Shown here in pieces: positions 36,459 to 46,267 of a stretch of 64,000 nt of DNA. Both the position numbers and the translations under genes were made by a program. Where the stretch lies: NCBI RefSeq assembly GCF_000317065.1, contig NC_019701.1, forward strand, positions 1,765,001 through 1,829,000. The letters run 5' to 3'. The stretch comes from Pseudanabaena sp. PCC 7367. GTDB taxonomy: Bacteria > Cyanobacteriota > Cyanobacteriia > Pseudanabaenales > Pseudanabaenaceae. Under the pieces are notes generated by a model. It made no database searches, had not been told where the DNA came from, and saw only the letters and a list, made by a program, of their open reading frames with translations. Each line of letters opens with the position of its first letter. Within the stretch, counting starts at the first letter, position 1.

Positions 36459-37604
36459 TTAGAATTCCTCCGCAGTCTCTTCATCGGCATCGGGCGCACC
36501 GGGAACCATCGCCGAGACCTGGGTACCCAAAGCCAGTTTTTCCCGCACCTGCTTTTCAACGGTTTGGGCAAACTCCAAATTCTCTTCCATATGCTTGATC
36601 GTGTTATCGCGTCCCTGCGCCAGATTGTCGCCATTGTAGCTATACCAAGCACCACGCCGCGTCACAATATCCATCTCCTCGGCCAGGTCGAGCAAACAAC
36701 CCATGCGGGAAATACCCTTACCAAAAATAATATCGAACTCAGCGATCCGGAATGGCGGCGCAACCTTATTCTTGGCCACCTTCACCTTGGCACGAATGCC
36801 ATATTCTTCTGCACCTTTTTTGAGGGTTTGAATGCGGCGGATATCCAACCGCACCGAGGCATAGAACTTCAGCGCCGTCCCACCGGTGGTTACCTCTGGC
36901 GATCCGTAGGAAATACCAATTTTCTGGCGCAATTGATTCAAAAACACTACCGTGCAATTGGAGCGACCAATATTCCCAGTGATTTTACGCAAAGCCTGGC
37001 TCATCAATCGGGCTTGCAATCCCATGTGGGAATCGCCCATTTCCCCTTCGATCTCAGCACGGGGAACCAGCGCCGCCACCGAGTCGATCGCCACAATGTC
37101 CACCGCCATCGATCGCACCAGTTGATCGACTATTTCCAGCGCCATTTCGCCTGTATCCGGCTGCGACACCAGCAAATTATCAATATCTACACCGACCCTG
37201 GCCGCATAGGTGGGATCGAGGGCATGTTCAGCATCCACAAACGCAGCGATCCCGCCCTGTTTTTGCACCTCGGCAATCGCATGGAGCACCAGCGTGGTTT
37301 TACCGGAACTTTCTGGGCCATAGACCTCGATGACACGGCCACGGGGCAGACCACCACCAAGGGCTAGATCCAACGTCAGCGCGCCACTGGGGATCGTGGC
37401 TACCCGCATTGCCGCCGCATCACCCAAACGCATGATCGAGCCTTTGCCGTGATCCTTTTCGATCTTTTGTAAGACCACGTCTAAAGCGCGTTTCTTTTCG
37501 GGATCTAGCTTTTTGTCGATCGCCGCCGCGTTGGACTTGCTGGCCTTAGAAGAATTAGACGAATTATTAGAAGCTGCCGAAGTGCTGGATTTTGCAGGTG
37601 CCAT
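36459..37604 (-). CDS. recA: Recombinase RecA
   Basis: 381 residues, near the usual length plus a Ser/Ala/Lys-rich N-terminal extension of about 25. Walker [10 protein letters not shown] (about 94-102), DAEHALDP, Walker [15 protein letters not shown], and the L2-like region [21 protein letters not shown] are intact. Catalyses strand exchange and promotes LexA autocleavage in organisms that have the SOS system. No convincing cyanobacterial LexA box was found in the 150 bp upstream. Confidence 0.97.
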   Translation of the reverse strand: MAPAKSSTSAASNNSSNSSKASKSNAAAIDKKLDPEKKRALDVVLQKIEKDHGKGSIMRLGDAAAMRVATIPSGALTLDLALGGGLPRGRVIEVYGPESSGKTTLVLHAIAEVQKQGGIAAFVDAEHALDPTYAARVGVDIDNLLVSQPDTGEMALEIVDQLVRSMAVDIVAIDSVAALVPRAEIEGEMGDSHMGLQARLMSQALRKITGNIGRSNCTVVFLNQLRQKIGISYGSPEVTTGGTALKFYASVRLDIRRIQTLKKGAEEYGIRAKVKVAKNKVAPPFRIAEFDIIFGKGISRMGCLLDLAEEMDIVTRRGAWYSYNGDNLAQGRDNTIKHMEENLEFAQTVEKQVREKLALGTQVSAMVPGAPDADEETAEEF

Positions 37605-38429
37605 GGTCTATCTATATTTACCCAATTAATGACGACTTAAACGATTGATGGAACGAGAAAATAGAATCAAATCTAGCCCGTTATTTGTACTAAATCAAAT
37701 ACCTACTTAACAAATGCCCTTGCGAATAAAAGATTATGCCTAACCAGCCAAATATTAACAGGGTATTCAAGTAACAATGGCGATCGCCCCTTAGATCTCC
37801 TCGATCGAACCACGCAACTAGCTTGAAACAACTCAGCCAAACAAGCATTTAGCATAATTGCAGCAGGGCTGACACTAGATAGGTAATTGATCTAGTTGAT
37901 CAAAGCAAACTGTTTGTCTATTATGCCTGATATGTATGATTTTTGGATCTATTTTCAAAATAATCTTAACTAGAATTATACAAGCAAATTTATTTATATG
38001 AATTTAAGTTTTTATTAATGAACTTATCTGATTCGGCGATTATCGCTTTATGTAAAGATTTGAGTGCTTTGACCACGCCAATGCAACATATCCATGCCCG
38101 AAGCAGTCATAACCATTAGCGATCGTTTATTACCCTAGCTCCAAATTCGAGTGATAGTCATACATGAGTTGGCAAAATTATTCCCTAGATCAGTCCAGAT
38201 TAGGTATTAAACCGCTAGCCAAAAGAGCGCTTTTCCAGCCACAATTAATATAAGTTGGCCGCAGCACAAGATTAATCCCTCAGCTCGATCGCTGATCTGG
38301 CTGCCCCAAACAAATTACTTCAACCAAGCATTAGCTAAATTAGGCTCCACAATTGATTTAGCCCAAATATTAACAACAAAATTATTAACAAATTATTTAA
38401 CAACTTACCAACAATCTAAACGTGTAATC
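37605..38429. other. 825-bp divergent intergenic region upstream of recA
   Basis: No convincing gene. One 33-codon open frame starts at ATG 38019 but has no recognisable motif. The stretch contains AT-rich blocks (37930-38020) likely to hold promoters, and ATTAACA/AATTATTAACA repeats just before 38400. No T-run terminator or structured RNA stands out. Confidence 0.4.
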
Positions 38430-38903
38430 ATGGGGCAAGAGCGCGGCGAAAAGGCATTAAAAAGTTCAATCCAGACCGATCGACAGGAGCAAGATCAGCA
38501 TCGCAGTCACCAGCAGATGACGATCGAATTCGATCCCAAGAGCGTGCGGCGGGCAGAACGGGCGATCCGTTGTGGCCCATTTACGCCCAAGTTGTTTTGT
38601 CAGCTTTCCTTTCGGGGAGTAGGTCTGAGCGAAATCACCGGTAATGAAGGGGTGAGCAATGCCTATACCAAGAAGTTTATGGGCCTGATTCCAGGCGAAA
38701 CAGCACTTTTATGGCTAGTAAACGTGGGGGTGTTGCGCCGTGAGGTGGATGGTCAGGGCATCACCGACAGTTTTCGGCTCACGCCAATGGGTTTTTATAT
38801 TACCCAGCAGCAATGGCAGGATTTAGAGGCATATCCTGAACCCAGTCTGGGCGATCGCCTCCAAAATTTCCTGGCGCAATGGCAACCAACTAGATTTATC
38901 TAG
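38430..38903 (+). CDS. Npun_F0494-like cyanobacterial protein
   Basis: 157 residues; an internal ATG at 38517 would give a 128-residue version starting just before the conserved part. Core: KSVRRAERAIRCGPFTPKLF, GETALLWLVNVGVLRREVDGQG and SFRLTPMGF, which resembles a small winged-helix protein family seen in cyanobacteria (named after Npun_F0494). Function unknown. The Gln/Ser-rich first 29 residues are probably untranslated or disordered. Confidence 0.6.
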   Translation: MGQERGEKALKSSIQTDRQEQDQHRSHQQMTIEFDPKSVRRAERAIRCGPFTPKLFCQLSFRGVGLSEITGNEGVSNAYTKKFMGLIPGETALLWLVNVGVLRREVDGQGITDSFRLTPMGFYITQQQWQDLEAYPEPSLGDRLQNFLAQWQPTRFI

Positions 38904-38918
38904 ACTGATTAGCCATAG

Positions 38919-39989
38919 CTAGCGCACCTGGATCGATCGCTCAACATCAATCACCGTCTCGCCGTTGCGGATCAACTCATACTCGCCCCGCCAGGTGCCC
39001 TTACTAAATGGCTGCCCAGACTTACCGCGCTTACCCGTAAAGCTGAGCCAGATCCGATTAGACTTTTTGATCGGCGTTTCTGAATCGGTCACCACCGTGC
39101 CATCGGGGGCGATCAGGCGAATTTGTTCGATGTCGCTTTCCAAGACACCATAGGCTCTTGCCCAAAATACCAGGGCTGGGGCATTTGCGGCGATCGCCGG
39201 ATCAGAAATTGTGCCCTGTTCGGCATCTCTCATGGTGGGTGCTTTGGTCGTAAATCCAGCCTGCATAATCCCAGTGGGATCATAGGCGATCGGTTCTTGC
39301 CACATGGATTGACGGCTCACCTGACAGCCCTGAGCCGCATTTGGCCCCAGGAAAGGATCAACGATCGCGCCATTGTAATTAACTTGAAAATGGACATGGG
39401 GAAAAGAAGCCGCCCCCGATTGCCCCACCAGACCTAGCTTAGTACCAGTTTTCACTCGATCGCCAGGATCGACCTGCAATGAATTCTGGCGCAGATGGCA
39501 ATATTGGGTCTGCCAGCCATTACCATGATCGATCACCAAACCATTACCGCACTCGATCCCCTCGGTGCGTGGGTCTTCGGGATTGGTGCTCTTGCGATCG
39601 ATCACACCATCCCTAACCCGCAACACCACCCCATCGGCTGCCGCCAGCACCGGTACTCCCCTTGCCATCGCACTTTCATCGGGGATGGCGAAATCCGTAC
39701 CACTATGGCCATCATAGGTCATCCGACCACAGCCAAAGTCGGTAAATCTGGGACTAGGGTCACGATCGCTATAGAGCAACACAAAGCAATCCTGACCAAA
39801 ATTACAATCGATCGGCAGGCTAAATTTGGGTAGGGCATTAATTACTTTTTGCGCCTGAGCAACAAGCTGGGTGCGATCGGTTAATGCCTCTGGTTGGTCG
39901 ATCACCACCTGGTTAACTAGATGCGGAGGGGCGATCGGATTGAACACCAGCCCCAATGAGGCGATCAATTGAATTAGGGATTGTTCCAT
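38919..39989 (-). CDS. M23-family metallopeptidase
   Basis: 356 residues. A LytM/M23 domain with HSGTDFAI (His and Asp zinc ligands) and SFPHVHFQV (HxH) is present, together with HGNGWQTQYCHL. A short hydrophobic N-terminus (residues 5-17) may target export. Several Cys (DCNFGQDCF, FGCGRM, GIECGNG) suggest disulfides, fitting a periplasmic location. A C-terminal beta-rich domain (about 250-356) follows. Expected to cleave peptidoglycan cross-bridges or act as a regulator of amidases. Confidence 0.85.
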   Translation of the reverse strand: MEQSLIQLIASLGLVFNPIAPPHLVNQVVIDQPEALTDRTQLVAQAQKVINALPKFSLPIDCNFGQDCFVLLYSDRDPSPRFTDFGCGRMTYDGHSGTDFAIPDESAMARGVPVLAAADGVVLRVRDGVIDRKSTNPEDPRTEGIECGNGLVIDHGNGWQTQYCHLRQNSLQVDPGDRVKTGTKLGLVGQSGAASFPHVHFQVNYNGAIVDPFLGPNAAQGCQVSRQSMWQEPIAYDPTGIMQAGFTTKAPTMRDAEQGTISDPAIAANAPALVFWARAYGVLESDIEQIRLIAPDGTVVTDSETPIKKSNRIWLSFTGKRGKSGQPFSKGTWRGEYELIRNGETVIDVERSIQVR

Positions 39990-40434
39990 TGCATTGATGA
40001 ATTAAGGTAAGGCATAACGACAGGCGGTTGTGATTAGCATTCTAGCGATCTGACAAAAGTGCCAAGGTCTGCTTACTGATGCTTACTGATATTTTCAACC
40101 CTAGGGCAAAATATTCAGATCAGCGATCGACACGACACACATACCATCACCAGATCTAATAGACCTAGTCGCCACCAAAGGGCGAATTGTTCCCATTTAC
40201 TCCCATTGGCGATAAATAGAGAGACTATGTGGGATCTTCTAATTTGAAATAACGGGAGTGGTGCTAGATCAGCGAAATTTTGATTTAGGGTTGCGATCAA
40301 TCCAGTCAACCTCAGTTCTAGTTCAATCTAGTTTAATAACAAACGAACTTGCCATAGGATTCCCAGGCGATCGCTTGTCAAAACAATTGTAGGTTTAGGA
40401 ATTGAATTACTGGATTATTGAATTACTTACTAAA
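39990..40434. other. 445-bp intergenic region
   Basis: No convincing gene; a 64-codon minus-strand frame at 40115-40309 has no motif and no good ribosome site. An imperfect repeat of about 15 bp (GAATTGAATTACT / GATTATTGAATTACT, around 40397-40430) lies directly after the TolC gene. Confidence 0.4.
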
Positions 40435-43152
40435 TTACAGGCCATTGATCGCCCGTTGCAAATTAGCCAAAGACTGATTAAACCCAATTACCGCCAGCAA
40501 TTGATTTACCTCAGCCCGCACCAGATCATCTTCAGCACGAATTACCTGCAATTGGGTATCAACCCCAGCGCTTAGACGCAGCCTGGCCAATCGCAGCGCC
40601 TCGGTCGCACTTTCCACCGCCAAACTCGATGTACTAATTTGCTCTCGCCTAGATTCAAGGTTGATGTATGCCTGCTCAACATCAAAGCGAATTTGGTCGG
40701 AGTCTTGATCAAAGCGGCTCTCTGCCAATGCTTCATCAGCGGCTCTTTGTTTGGCTCTGGCTCTGGCCACCCCACCATCAAATAGGTTCATGGTCACCAC
40801 TGCACCAAAGCGATAGCCCATCGCCACCCCACCAGTGGCTGTGAGATCGTCAAACAAGTCATAGTTGGCAAATACGCGCACTTGAGGGCCCAAATTGGCT
40901 AACTCAGCCCTGGCCTGATCGCGGGCAACTTCGCGCTGTAGTTTACGAATATCCAGCTCCGATCGATTCCGCAGCGCCATCAGGATCGATTCTTCAATGC
41001 TCTTGCCCCAATCCGGTGCTGGTTGAATCGGATCAGCAGCAGCCAAATCCACCGTATCCGAGAGATTAAGCTGGCGTGCTAGTTCGCGGCGGGTAATCCG
41101 CTGGTTTGCTTCCGCGTCGAGGAGGTCTTGTTGAGCGTTGGCAAGTTGCACCTCAGCTTGCAATACATCAAACTTGGTACCAACTCCAGCCCGTTCCAAT
41201 GCGGAAGTATCCTGCAAACTGCGCTGGTTATTTTCTACGGATTTTTGCTGAATGCGCACCTGTTCATCGGCACTTTGGACGTTGTAATAAGCGGTGACAG
41301 CATCGAGAATCACTGCCTGCACAGTGCGATCTAAATCAGCCTCAACAATCCGCAATTGGTTCTCGGCTACTCTGACATTGGCGGAACGACGACCGGAGGT
41401 AAAGACGTTGTAGTTTACGCCGATCGTACCGTTGAGGTCATGGCTCACGGTTTCCTGACTCAGTTGCACCCCAAAAGCCGAGGCCACATTGCTAGCCCTA
41501 ATCCGCGCCGAATCATTAATGGTGTAGTCAACTTGGGCATCTACAGTCGGCTTAAATGCAGCTAGGGCTTCTTCTAGAACTGCCCTTGATTGTTCCACCG
41601 AAATTCTGGCCTGGGTAATTGTTTCGCTGTTTTGGATCGCAATCTCGATCGCTTCGGTCAGGGTGATTTCTTGCACCTTTTCGATTTGCACCTGGGTCGG
41701 GCTGGTGGGCACAATCAATGGTTTAGCGGTGGCGATCGATGCGATTACTTCTGTTTCAGCGATCGGATCTGGCTGGGCAATCGCTTCGGTTTTGTCCTTA
41801 TTTTGATTTTGATCGGACTCCAGCTCACCTGATAATTTATGCTCTAGGTTCTGGCTAGCGGCAACAGGCGCAGAATCAAGCTCAACTTCCGACTTTGACT
41901 CAACCGCAACAGCATCAGCTTCAAGATCGCCGATCGTGGCCACCTTTTCTACCTGGGCTAATGGCGTAACTGGTGTAACGGTAGTATCGCTAAGTTCTTC
42001 AGAATCAGCTATTTGATCTGGCACAGCATCGATCGCTTCAATTGATTGGGTATCCGGATCGGCAACGGCCACTAATTCGGCTTCAACCTCAGCAGGATTA
42101 TTTACTAATTCCGGATCAAGCTGATTCCCATTAACTTCAGGTTCATTTGTTTGTTCTACAGGAGCGATCGCTAAATCAGCAACTTCACTATGCTCAATGG
42201 TTTCTGTGATTTCTGCGATCGACTGCGGTGCAGAAGCATTGTCAGGCTCCAATTGCAGAGCATCGGGTTGCTCGATCTCGATCGCAGGGGAATCGATTAC
42301 TTCTGTCAGCTCGTTGATCAGCCCATTACCATTGTCAGTATCAGTATCAGTGGAATTATGCTCAGCCTCAATAGTTTCTAACTCAATTGATCCATCGACT
42401 GCAGCTAATTCAGTTAGCTCTGATTGCTTTTCTTGTCCATCTTGAGATCGGGTTGGCAAAATGCGATCGGCAAATTCCACGGCTGAGTCTTCAACCAATA
42501 CGATCGTTGGTTCTGGGCTATCAACGGTCTGGGCAGTCTCGGCTAGCTCGATCGGTTCTGCTAGTTCTAATCGCACAATGGCATCCTCTGAATGCTCTGA
42601 ATCCTCTGAATACTTTGAATTAGCATCAAGAGAATCCGATTGCTCTGGCTCAGTTTGAGTAACTGCTGGATTTACTGAATTTAATTGACTTTGAGCATCG
42701 AGAGAGGAAGATGGCTCAAGATCTCGGCTCTCTTTAGCAACCACCTCAGCGGCAACAACTTCAACTCCAACCGCATCACTGGCTTTAATCCCCACCAAAC
42801 CGGAAGCCACCTGCTCGCTGGACTGAGACTGATCATTATTACTTAGCCACGACAAAGCTAATTCTACCGCTGCTGGCCCGTTTTCATGCTCAGCCCGATC
42901 GATATCTCTGGAGAGGGCAGCTTGGGTTGGGGCGGGCATTTCTGGCTCAATCTGCTCAGGCTCAAGGCCACTTACCTCAGCAACAGTTACAGAATTATCG
43001 ATCGGATCGATCGGCTGGCTCACCACGCTGGCATGGCGATCGCCATCTCTAGTTTTGGGATCAATTTCCGTAGTTTGGGCACTAGCGGCGATCGTGGTCG
43101 TCAGTACGGATATAAAAGCACCCCATACGATCCAGTTAGGCGAAATTCGCAT
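40435..43152 (-). CDS. TolC-family outer membrane efflux protein with long acidic N-terminus
   Basis: 905 residues from ATG 43152 (GTG 43170 adds six). Signal peptide ending near TIAASAQ, then about 470 residues of Glu/Asp/Ala/Ser/Gln-rich low complexity, then the TolC domain from about residue 497 (ITLTEAIEIAIQNSE) to the end: coiled-coil helices, strand regions (DAQVDYTINDSARI, VRVFANYDLFDDL) and the second repeat. TolC trimers form the outer-membrane duct of type I secretion and RND/ABC efflux. The domain itself has normal length; the acidic extension is unusually long. No inner-membrane partner is adjacent. Confidence 0.87.
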   Translation of the reverse strand: MRISPNWIVWGAFISVLTTTIAASAQTTEIDPKTRDGDRHASVVSQPIDPIDNSVTVAEVSGLEPEQIEPEMPAPTQAALSRDIDRAEHENGPAAVELALSWLSNNDQSQSSEQVASGLVGIKASDAVGVEVVAAEVVAKESRDLEPSSSLDAQSQLNSVNPAVTQTEPEQSDSLDANSKYSEDSEHSEDAIVRLELAEPIELAETAQTVDSPEPTIVLVEDSAVEFADRILPTRSQDGQEKQSELTELAAVDGSIELETIEAEHNSTDTDTDNGNGLINELTEVIDSPAIEIEQPDALQLEPDNASAPQSIAEITETIEHSEVADLAIAPVEQTNEPEVNGNQLDPELVNNPAEVEAELVAVADPDTQSIEAIDAVPDQIADSEELSDTTVTPVTPLAQVEKVATIGDLEADAVAVESKSEVELDSAPVAASQNLEHKLSGELESDQNQNKDKTEAIAQPDPIAETEVIASIATAKPLIVPTSPTQVQIEKVQEITLTEAIEIAIQNSETITQARISVEQSRAVLEEALAAFKPTVDAQVDYTINDSARIRASNVASAFGVQLSQETVSHDLNGTIGVNYNVFTSGRRSANVRVAENQLRIVEADLDRTVQAVILDAVTAYYNVQSADEQVRIQQKSVENNQRSLQDTSALERAGVGTKFDVLQAEVQLANAQQDLLDAEANQRITRRELARQLNLSDTVDLAAADPIQPAPDWGKSIEESILMALRNRSELDIRKLQREVARDQARAELANLGPQVRVFANYDLFDDLTATGGVAMGYRFGAVVTMNLFDGGVARARAKQRAADEALAESRFDQDSDQIRFDVEQAYINLESRREQISTSSLAVESATEALRLARLRLSAGVDTQLQVIRAEDDLVRAEVNQLLAVIGFNQSLANLQRAINGL

Positions 43153-43705
43153 AAGCTTAAATTCTGTCACTCCTCAATTACTCAAAAATGCCAACTTGAT
43201 GCTTGGCGATGACCAAATCAATCAGGTTTGGGCGCTGCTCTAAAGCCAGAATGCGGCCTATGTATTTAATACTTAATTAATTTATTACCTACAAGCACCC
43301 TATGGGCTCATACACTTGGAGGATTTTTGTCCATTGGCATTGCGATCGGGTAGTTAATTACCTTTGATTAACACCGAATTGACATTGAATTAACACCACT
43401 AAATTTAGACTTTCTCTGTCTAACTCTGTCTAAGTCTAAGTATCGAACTCCACCTGGAAAAATCGCCCATTAGACAATAACCACTAATTAAGTTTTATCA
43501 GGACTAGGCTGGTTTTCGCCAGTGAGTCATATACATATATGTAATTAATTTATGTAATTAATTAGCCGATTGCCTTTAACTTGCTATCTTAGTCTAGAGC
43601 TAATGAATGCAGTTAATCTATCTAAGCCCCAGTAAACTAAAAAGCCCTAAGAGAACCTGAGTCGGAGAATCAGTGGTTTAGCCGAGGTTTAAAACATGAC
43701 TGTAT
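43153..43705. other. Intergenic region between tolC and GAPDH genes
   Basis: No gene seen; tolC promoter presumably near 43180-43320. Just before the GAPDH 3' end, a weak hairpin (AACC...GGTT, 43635-43662) could contribute to termination but lacks a proper T-run. Confidence 0.35.
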
Positions 43706-43741
43706 AACTAACTATTAAGTTAAAACTAACTATTAAGTTAA
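43706..43741. repeat. 18-bp perfect tandem duplicate overlapping the GAPDH stop codon
   Basis: AACTAACTATTAAGTTAA occurs twice without gap. The second copy includes the TAA stop (minus strand) of the GAPDH gene. Confidence 0.8.
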
Positions 43742-44751
43742 CCAAGTTTGTCAGCTACATACTTAGTCAGATCGCAAATCCGCGAAGCATAGCCATACTC
43801 ATTGTCATACCAGGATAAAACCTTGACGGTGCGATCGCCCAGGGTCATGGTGGCATTGGTTTCTACGATCGAAGACAGCGGATTGCCCACAATATCGCTG
43901 GAGACCAAATTAGGAGCAGCAATCCCCAAGAACCCCTGCATTCTACCTGCTGCCGCCTGGGCAAAAGCTGCATTCACAGCCTCTTTGGTAACCGGCTTTT
44001 CAGTGCGCACCACAAAGTCCACGATCGAACCAGTAATCGTAGGCACCCGCAACGCCAGACCATCCATTTTGCCCTTCAGTTCTGGAATTACTACCGCAAC
44101 CGCAGTAGCAGCACCAGTAGAAGAAGGCACGATCGATTGTGCGGCAGCCCGACCGCGACGGAAGTCCTTATGATCGGGTTTGTCCACCAAGCCCTGAGTA
44201 GCTGTGTAGGCATGACAGGTGGTCAAGAAACCGGTTTCGATCCCAAACGTGTCGAGCAAAACCTTGGCCACTGGCGCAAGGCAATTAGTGGTGCAAGAAG
44301 CATTGGAAATAATCTGGTGCTGGGCTGGATCATATTGATCTTCATTTACACCCATTACCACTGTAAGATCCGGCTGCTTGGCTGGGGCAGAAACAATTAC
44401 TTTCTTGGCACCTGCCGTTAGATGTTTGCTAGATCCATCACGGGCGGTAAAAAAGCCAGTGGCTTCGATTACAATGTCCACGCCCATTTCCTGCCAGGGT
44501 AAATTAGCAGGGTCACGCTCCGCCGTCACCTTCACCTTGGCACCTTTAACCTTAATGGAATCGCCTTCAACAGTTACTTCTTCACCCAATGGGCCATAGG
44601 GGGTGTCATAGGCGAGTAGATAGGCCAGGTTATCGGTAGGGACAAGGTCATTAATTGCCACGATCTCAAGATCGCTTGCCTGTTGGTTTAGCAAAATCCG
44701 CATCACGGCACGACCGATTCGCCCAAAACCGTTGATTGCAATTTTAGTCAT
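43738..44751 (-). CDS. gap: Glyceraldehyde-3-phosphate dehydrogenase, type I
   Basis: 337 residues. Rossmann motif INGFGRIGR, catalytic Cys in SNASCTTNCLAP (about 153), His in TCHAYTATQ, and SSTGAA. Leu after the Asp that ends strand beta-2 (INDL) and a Pro just before HKDFRRGR (DKPDHKD) are features of NAD-preferring enzymes, whereas the photosynthetic Gap2 type has Thr and Ser in these places. It is probably the glycolytic or a third isozyme. Cofactor preference is inferred from two positions. Confidence 0.93.
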   Translation of the reverse strand: MTKIAINGFGRIGRAVMRILLNQQASDLEIVAINDLVPTDNLAYLLAYDTPYGPLGEEVTVEGDSIKVKGAKVKVTAERDPANLPWQEMGVDIVIEATGFFTARDGSSKHLTAGAKKVIVSAPAKQPDLTVVMGVNEDQYDPAQHQIISNASCTTNCLAPVAKVLLDTFGIETGFLTTCHAYTATQGLVDKPDHKDFRRGRAAAQSIVPSSTGAATAVAVVIPELKGKMDGLALRVPTITGSIVDFVVRTEKPVTKEAVNAAFAQAAAGRMQGFLGIAAPNLVSSDIVGNPLSSIVETNATMTLGDRTVKVLSWYDNEYGYASRICDLTKYVADKLG

Positions 44752-45131
44752 ATGTGAATTACCTTGCCAGAACGTCCTAAATAGTAAAGTTTATGGTTGA
44801 TGATTATTGCCTAGATTGATTAGACCTAGCTACTCTAGCTACTACGATCGCAGGTGTTACCAGATTTCTAAGCTCAAAACTAAACTTAGAAGCCTGAATA
44901 TGCCATTGGTCGATTGAAATTGAGCCAATAGCTCTCGATCGGCAGTTTAATCATGAGTCATGCTAATAATCCTGGTAAATGCCTACTATGCCTAAGCCTG
45001 TAATTTGGCGGCTAGAATTAATCTGCAAGTGGATTCGAGATTACTAGTTCAGTTACGCCACAATCAGCTTGAACAAGCTCAGCAGGTCTGAGTAATTATT
45101 ACCAAAGTCATAGCAGATCACCATAAGCATA
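44752..45131. other. 380-bp intergenic region upstream of GAPDH gene
   Basis: No gene. It contains a 9-bp tandem duplicate CTAGCTACT (44826-44843) and presumably the GAPDH promoter. Confidence 0.4.
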
Positions 45132-45509
45132 TTACGACTTGGGCTCTGGTTCGAGAAATACTTTATAAAGGATATAGATCACAGCGGCCATGATCGCCAG
45201 GGAGATCGCAGCGGTAACCAACCTGAACACAAAGCTCAGGAGCCCAAAGGCAACGACCCCCACCACCACGATCGCCACAATTTTGGTCACCCCAGTCAGG
45301 TCATTGATCCAACTCACCAAATCAGACATCCATGACTTAGCCGTGGTCACGCCAGTTTCAAAGCCACTACCCGCACCAGTTGAATTATCATTGCTTTTCC
45401 GGCCTGGTTCAGCACGTTTGATCGGCTCATTGGCTTTGGGGCGGCCAGCCGCATAAACCTCTTGTTCGAGTTTGCGAAACCTGGCTTCTAAATCGTCTGG
45501 GTTACTCAT
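45132..45509 (-). CDS. Small membrane protein, hypothetical
   Basis: 125 residues: a polar helical N-terminus (DDLEARFRKLEQEVYAAG), a Gly/Ser linker, then two hydrophobic segments (about 73-95 and 98-117) and a short acidic end. The first helix may self-associate. No function known. ATG start without competing alternatives; monocistronic. Confidence 0.5.
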   Translation of the reverse strand: MSNPDDLEARFRKLEQEVYAAGRPKANEPIKRAEPGRKSNDNSTGAGSGFETGVTTAKSWMSDLVSWINDLTGVTKIVAIVVVGVVAFGLLSFVFRLVTAAISLAIMAAVIYILYKVFLEPEPKS

Positions 45510-45713
45510 AATAAAAATCTTCCCTGAAAATCTGTTTCAAAAATAGCATGTATACCTATTGCCTGCGCCAGTGCTCATAACCGTACTGGATATTATATTC
45601 ACCCGATCGCGCTACCCCACCCCCTCCGATCGTGGGAACTGATCGCAGGAAGTCAAAACCCAGTCTGGTCATTGATTATAGAAACAGTATTGAGATCAGG
45701 AGATCGCCAATCT

Positions 45714-46136
45714 ATGCACAGGCTAAATTTAACCAAACGCATCGCCACCGGCTTAGTTGCTTCCATTGCTTCCATTGCTTCAATTGGAGCCGCGATCGCC
45801 TTTGCCACTCCTGCAATTGCCGATACTCGAATTGCCAACTTGAATCTGGATCAAAGCCCAAATAATCAAAATAATCAAAGCGCCACGGTTACCTGTTTAA
45901 ACGATGGTGAGTTTTATAGCGGCATGGTGGATGCTTGCGAAACCCTGTCGGAAATAGAAATCAACAATCCAACCCTGATTAGCTTCGCCGTAGATAGCGA
46001 TCGCGTCACCACACCACCAGCGATCCAGGCCGATAAAATCATCACGATCGATCCTGCGGGTCAGGTAGCCTGCTTCATCCCTGCCAATGGTTCTGTGGAT
46101 GGGACGGTTTCCTGTGGGTTGATTGGTTTGGATTAA
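45714..46136 (+). CDS. Secreted small protein, hypothetical
   Basis: About 140 residues from ATG 45714. A signal peptide with the cleavage site near FATPAIADT; its hydrophobic core is encoded by three near-perfect copies of TTGCTTCCA (45757-45783), giving SIASIASIG. The mature part has three Cys (VTCLNDGEF, VDACETL, VACFIPANG and VSCG) that may be disulfide bonded. Family not recognised. Confidence 0.5.
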   Translation: MHRLNLTKRIATGLVASIASIASIGAAIAFATPAIADTRIANLNLDQSPNNQNNQSATVTCLNDGEFYSGMVDACETLSEIEINNPTLISFAVDSDRVTTPPAIQADKIITIDPAGQVACFIPANGSVDGTVSCGLIGLD

Positions 46137-46267
46137 TTTGGGGATTAATCAAGTTTAATTAATCAAGTCTATTCTATAGTGACTGTTCGAGGTTCGAGAT
46201 ATTTGAAATACTTTGCAATAGCTTGTAATAGCTCTACTTTGCCAGATTTAAAGCTTGTAGAAGAGAT

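Noticed and set aside
37640-37720. LexA box upstream of recA
   Set aside because: A loose GTAC...GTAC-like arrangement is present but it does not match the cyanobacterial consensus in spacing or arms.
38019-38120. 33-codon open frame upstream of the Npun_F0494-like gene
   Set aside because: No membrane segment or known small photosystem-protein pattern and no ribosome site; cannot be supported.
40115-40309. 64-codon minus-strand frame between the M23 and TolC genes
   Set aside because: No recognisable features and no ribosome site; kept only as part of the intergenic description.
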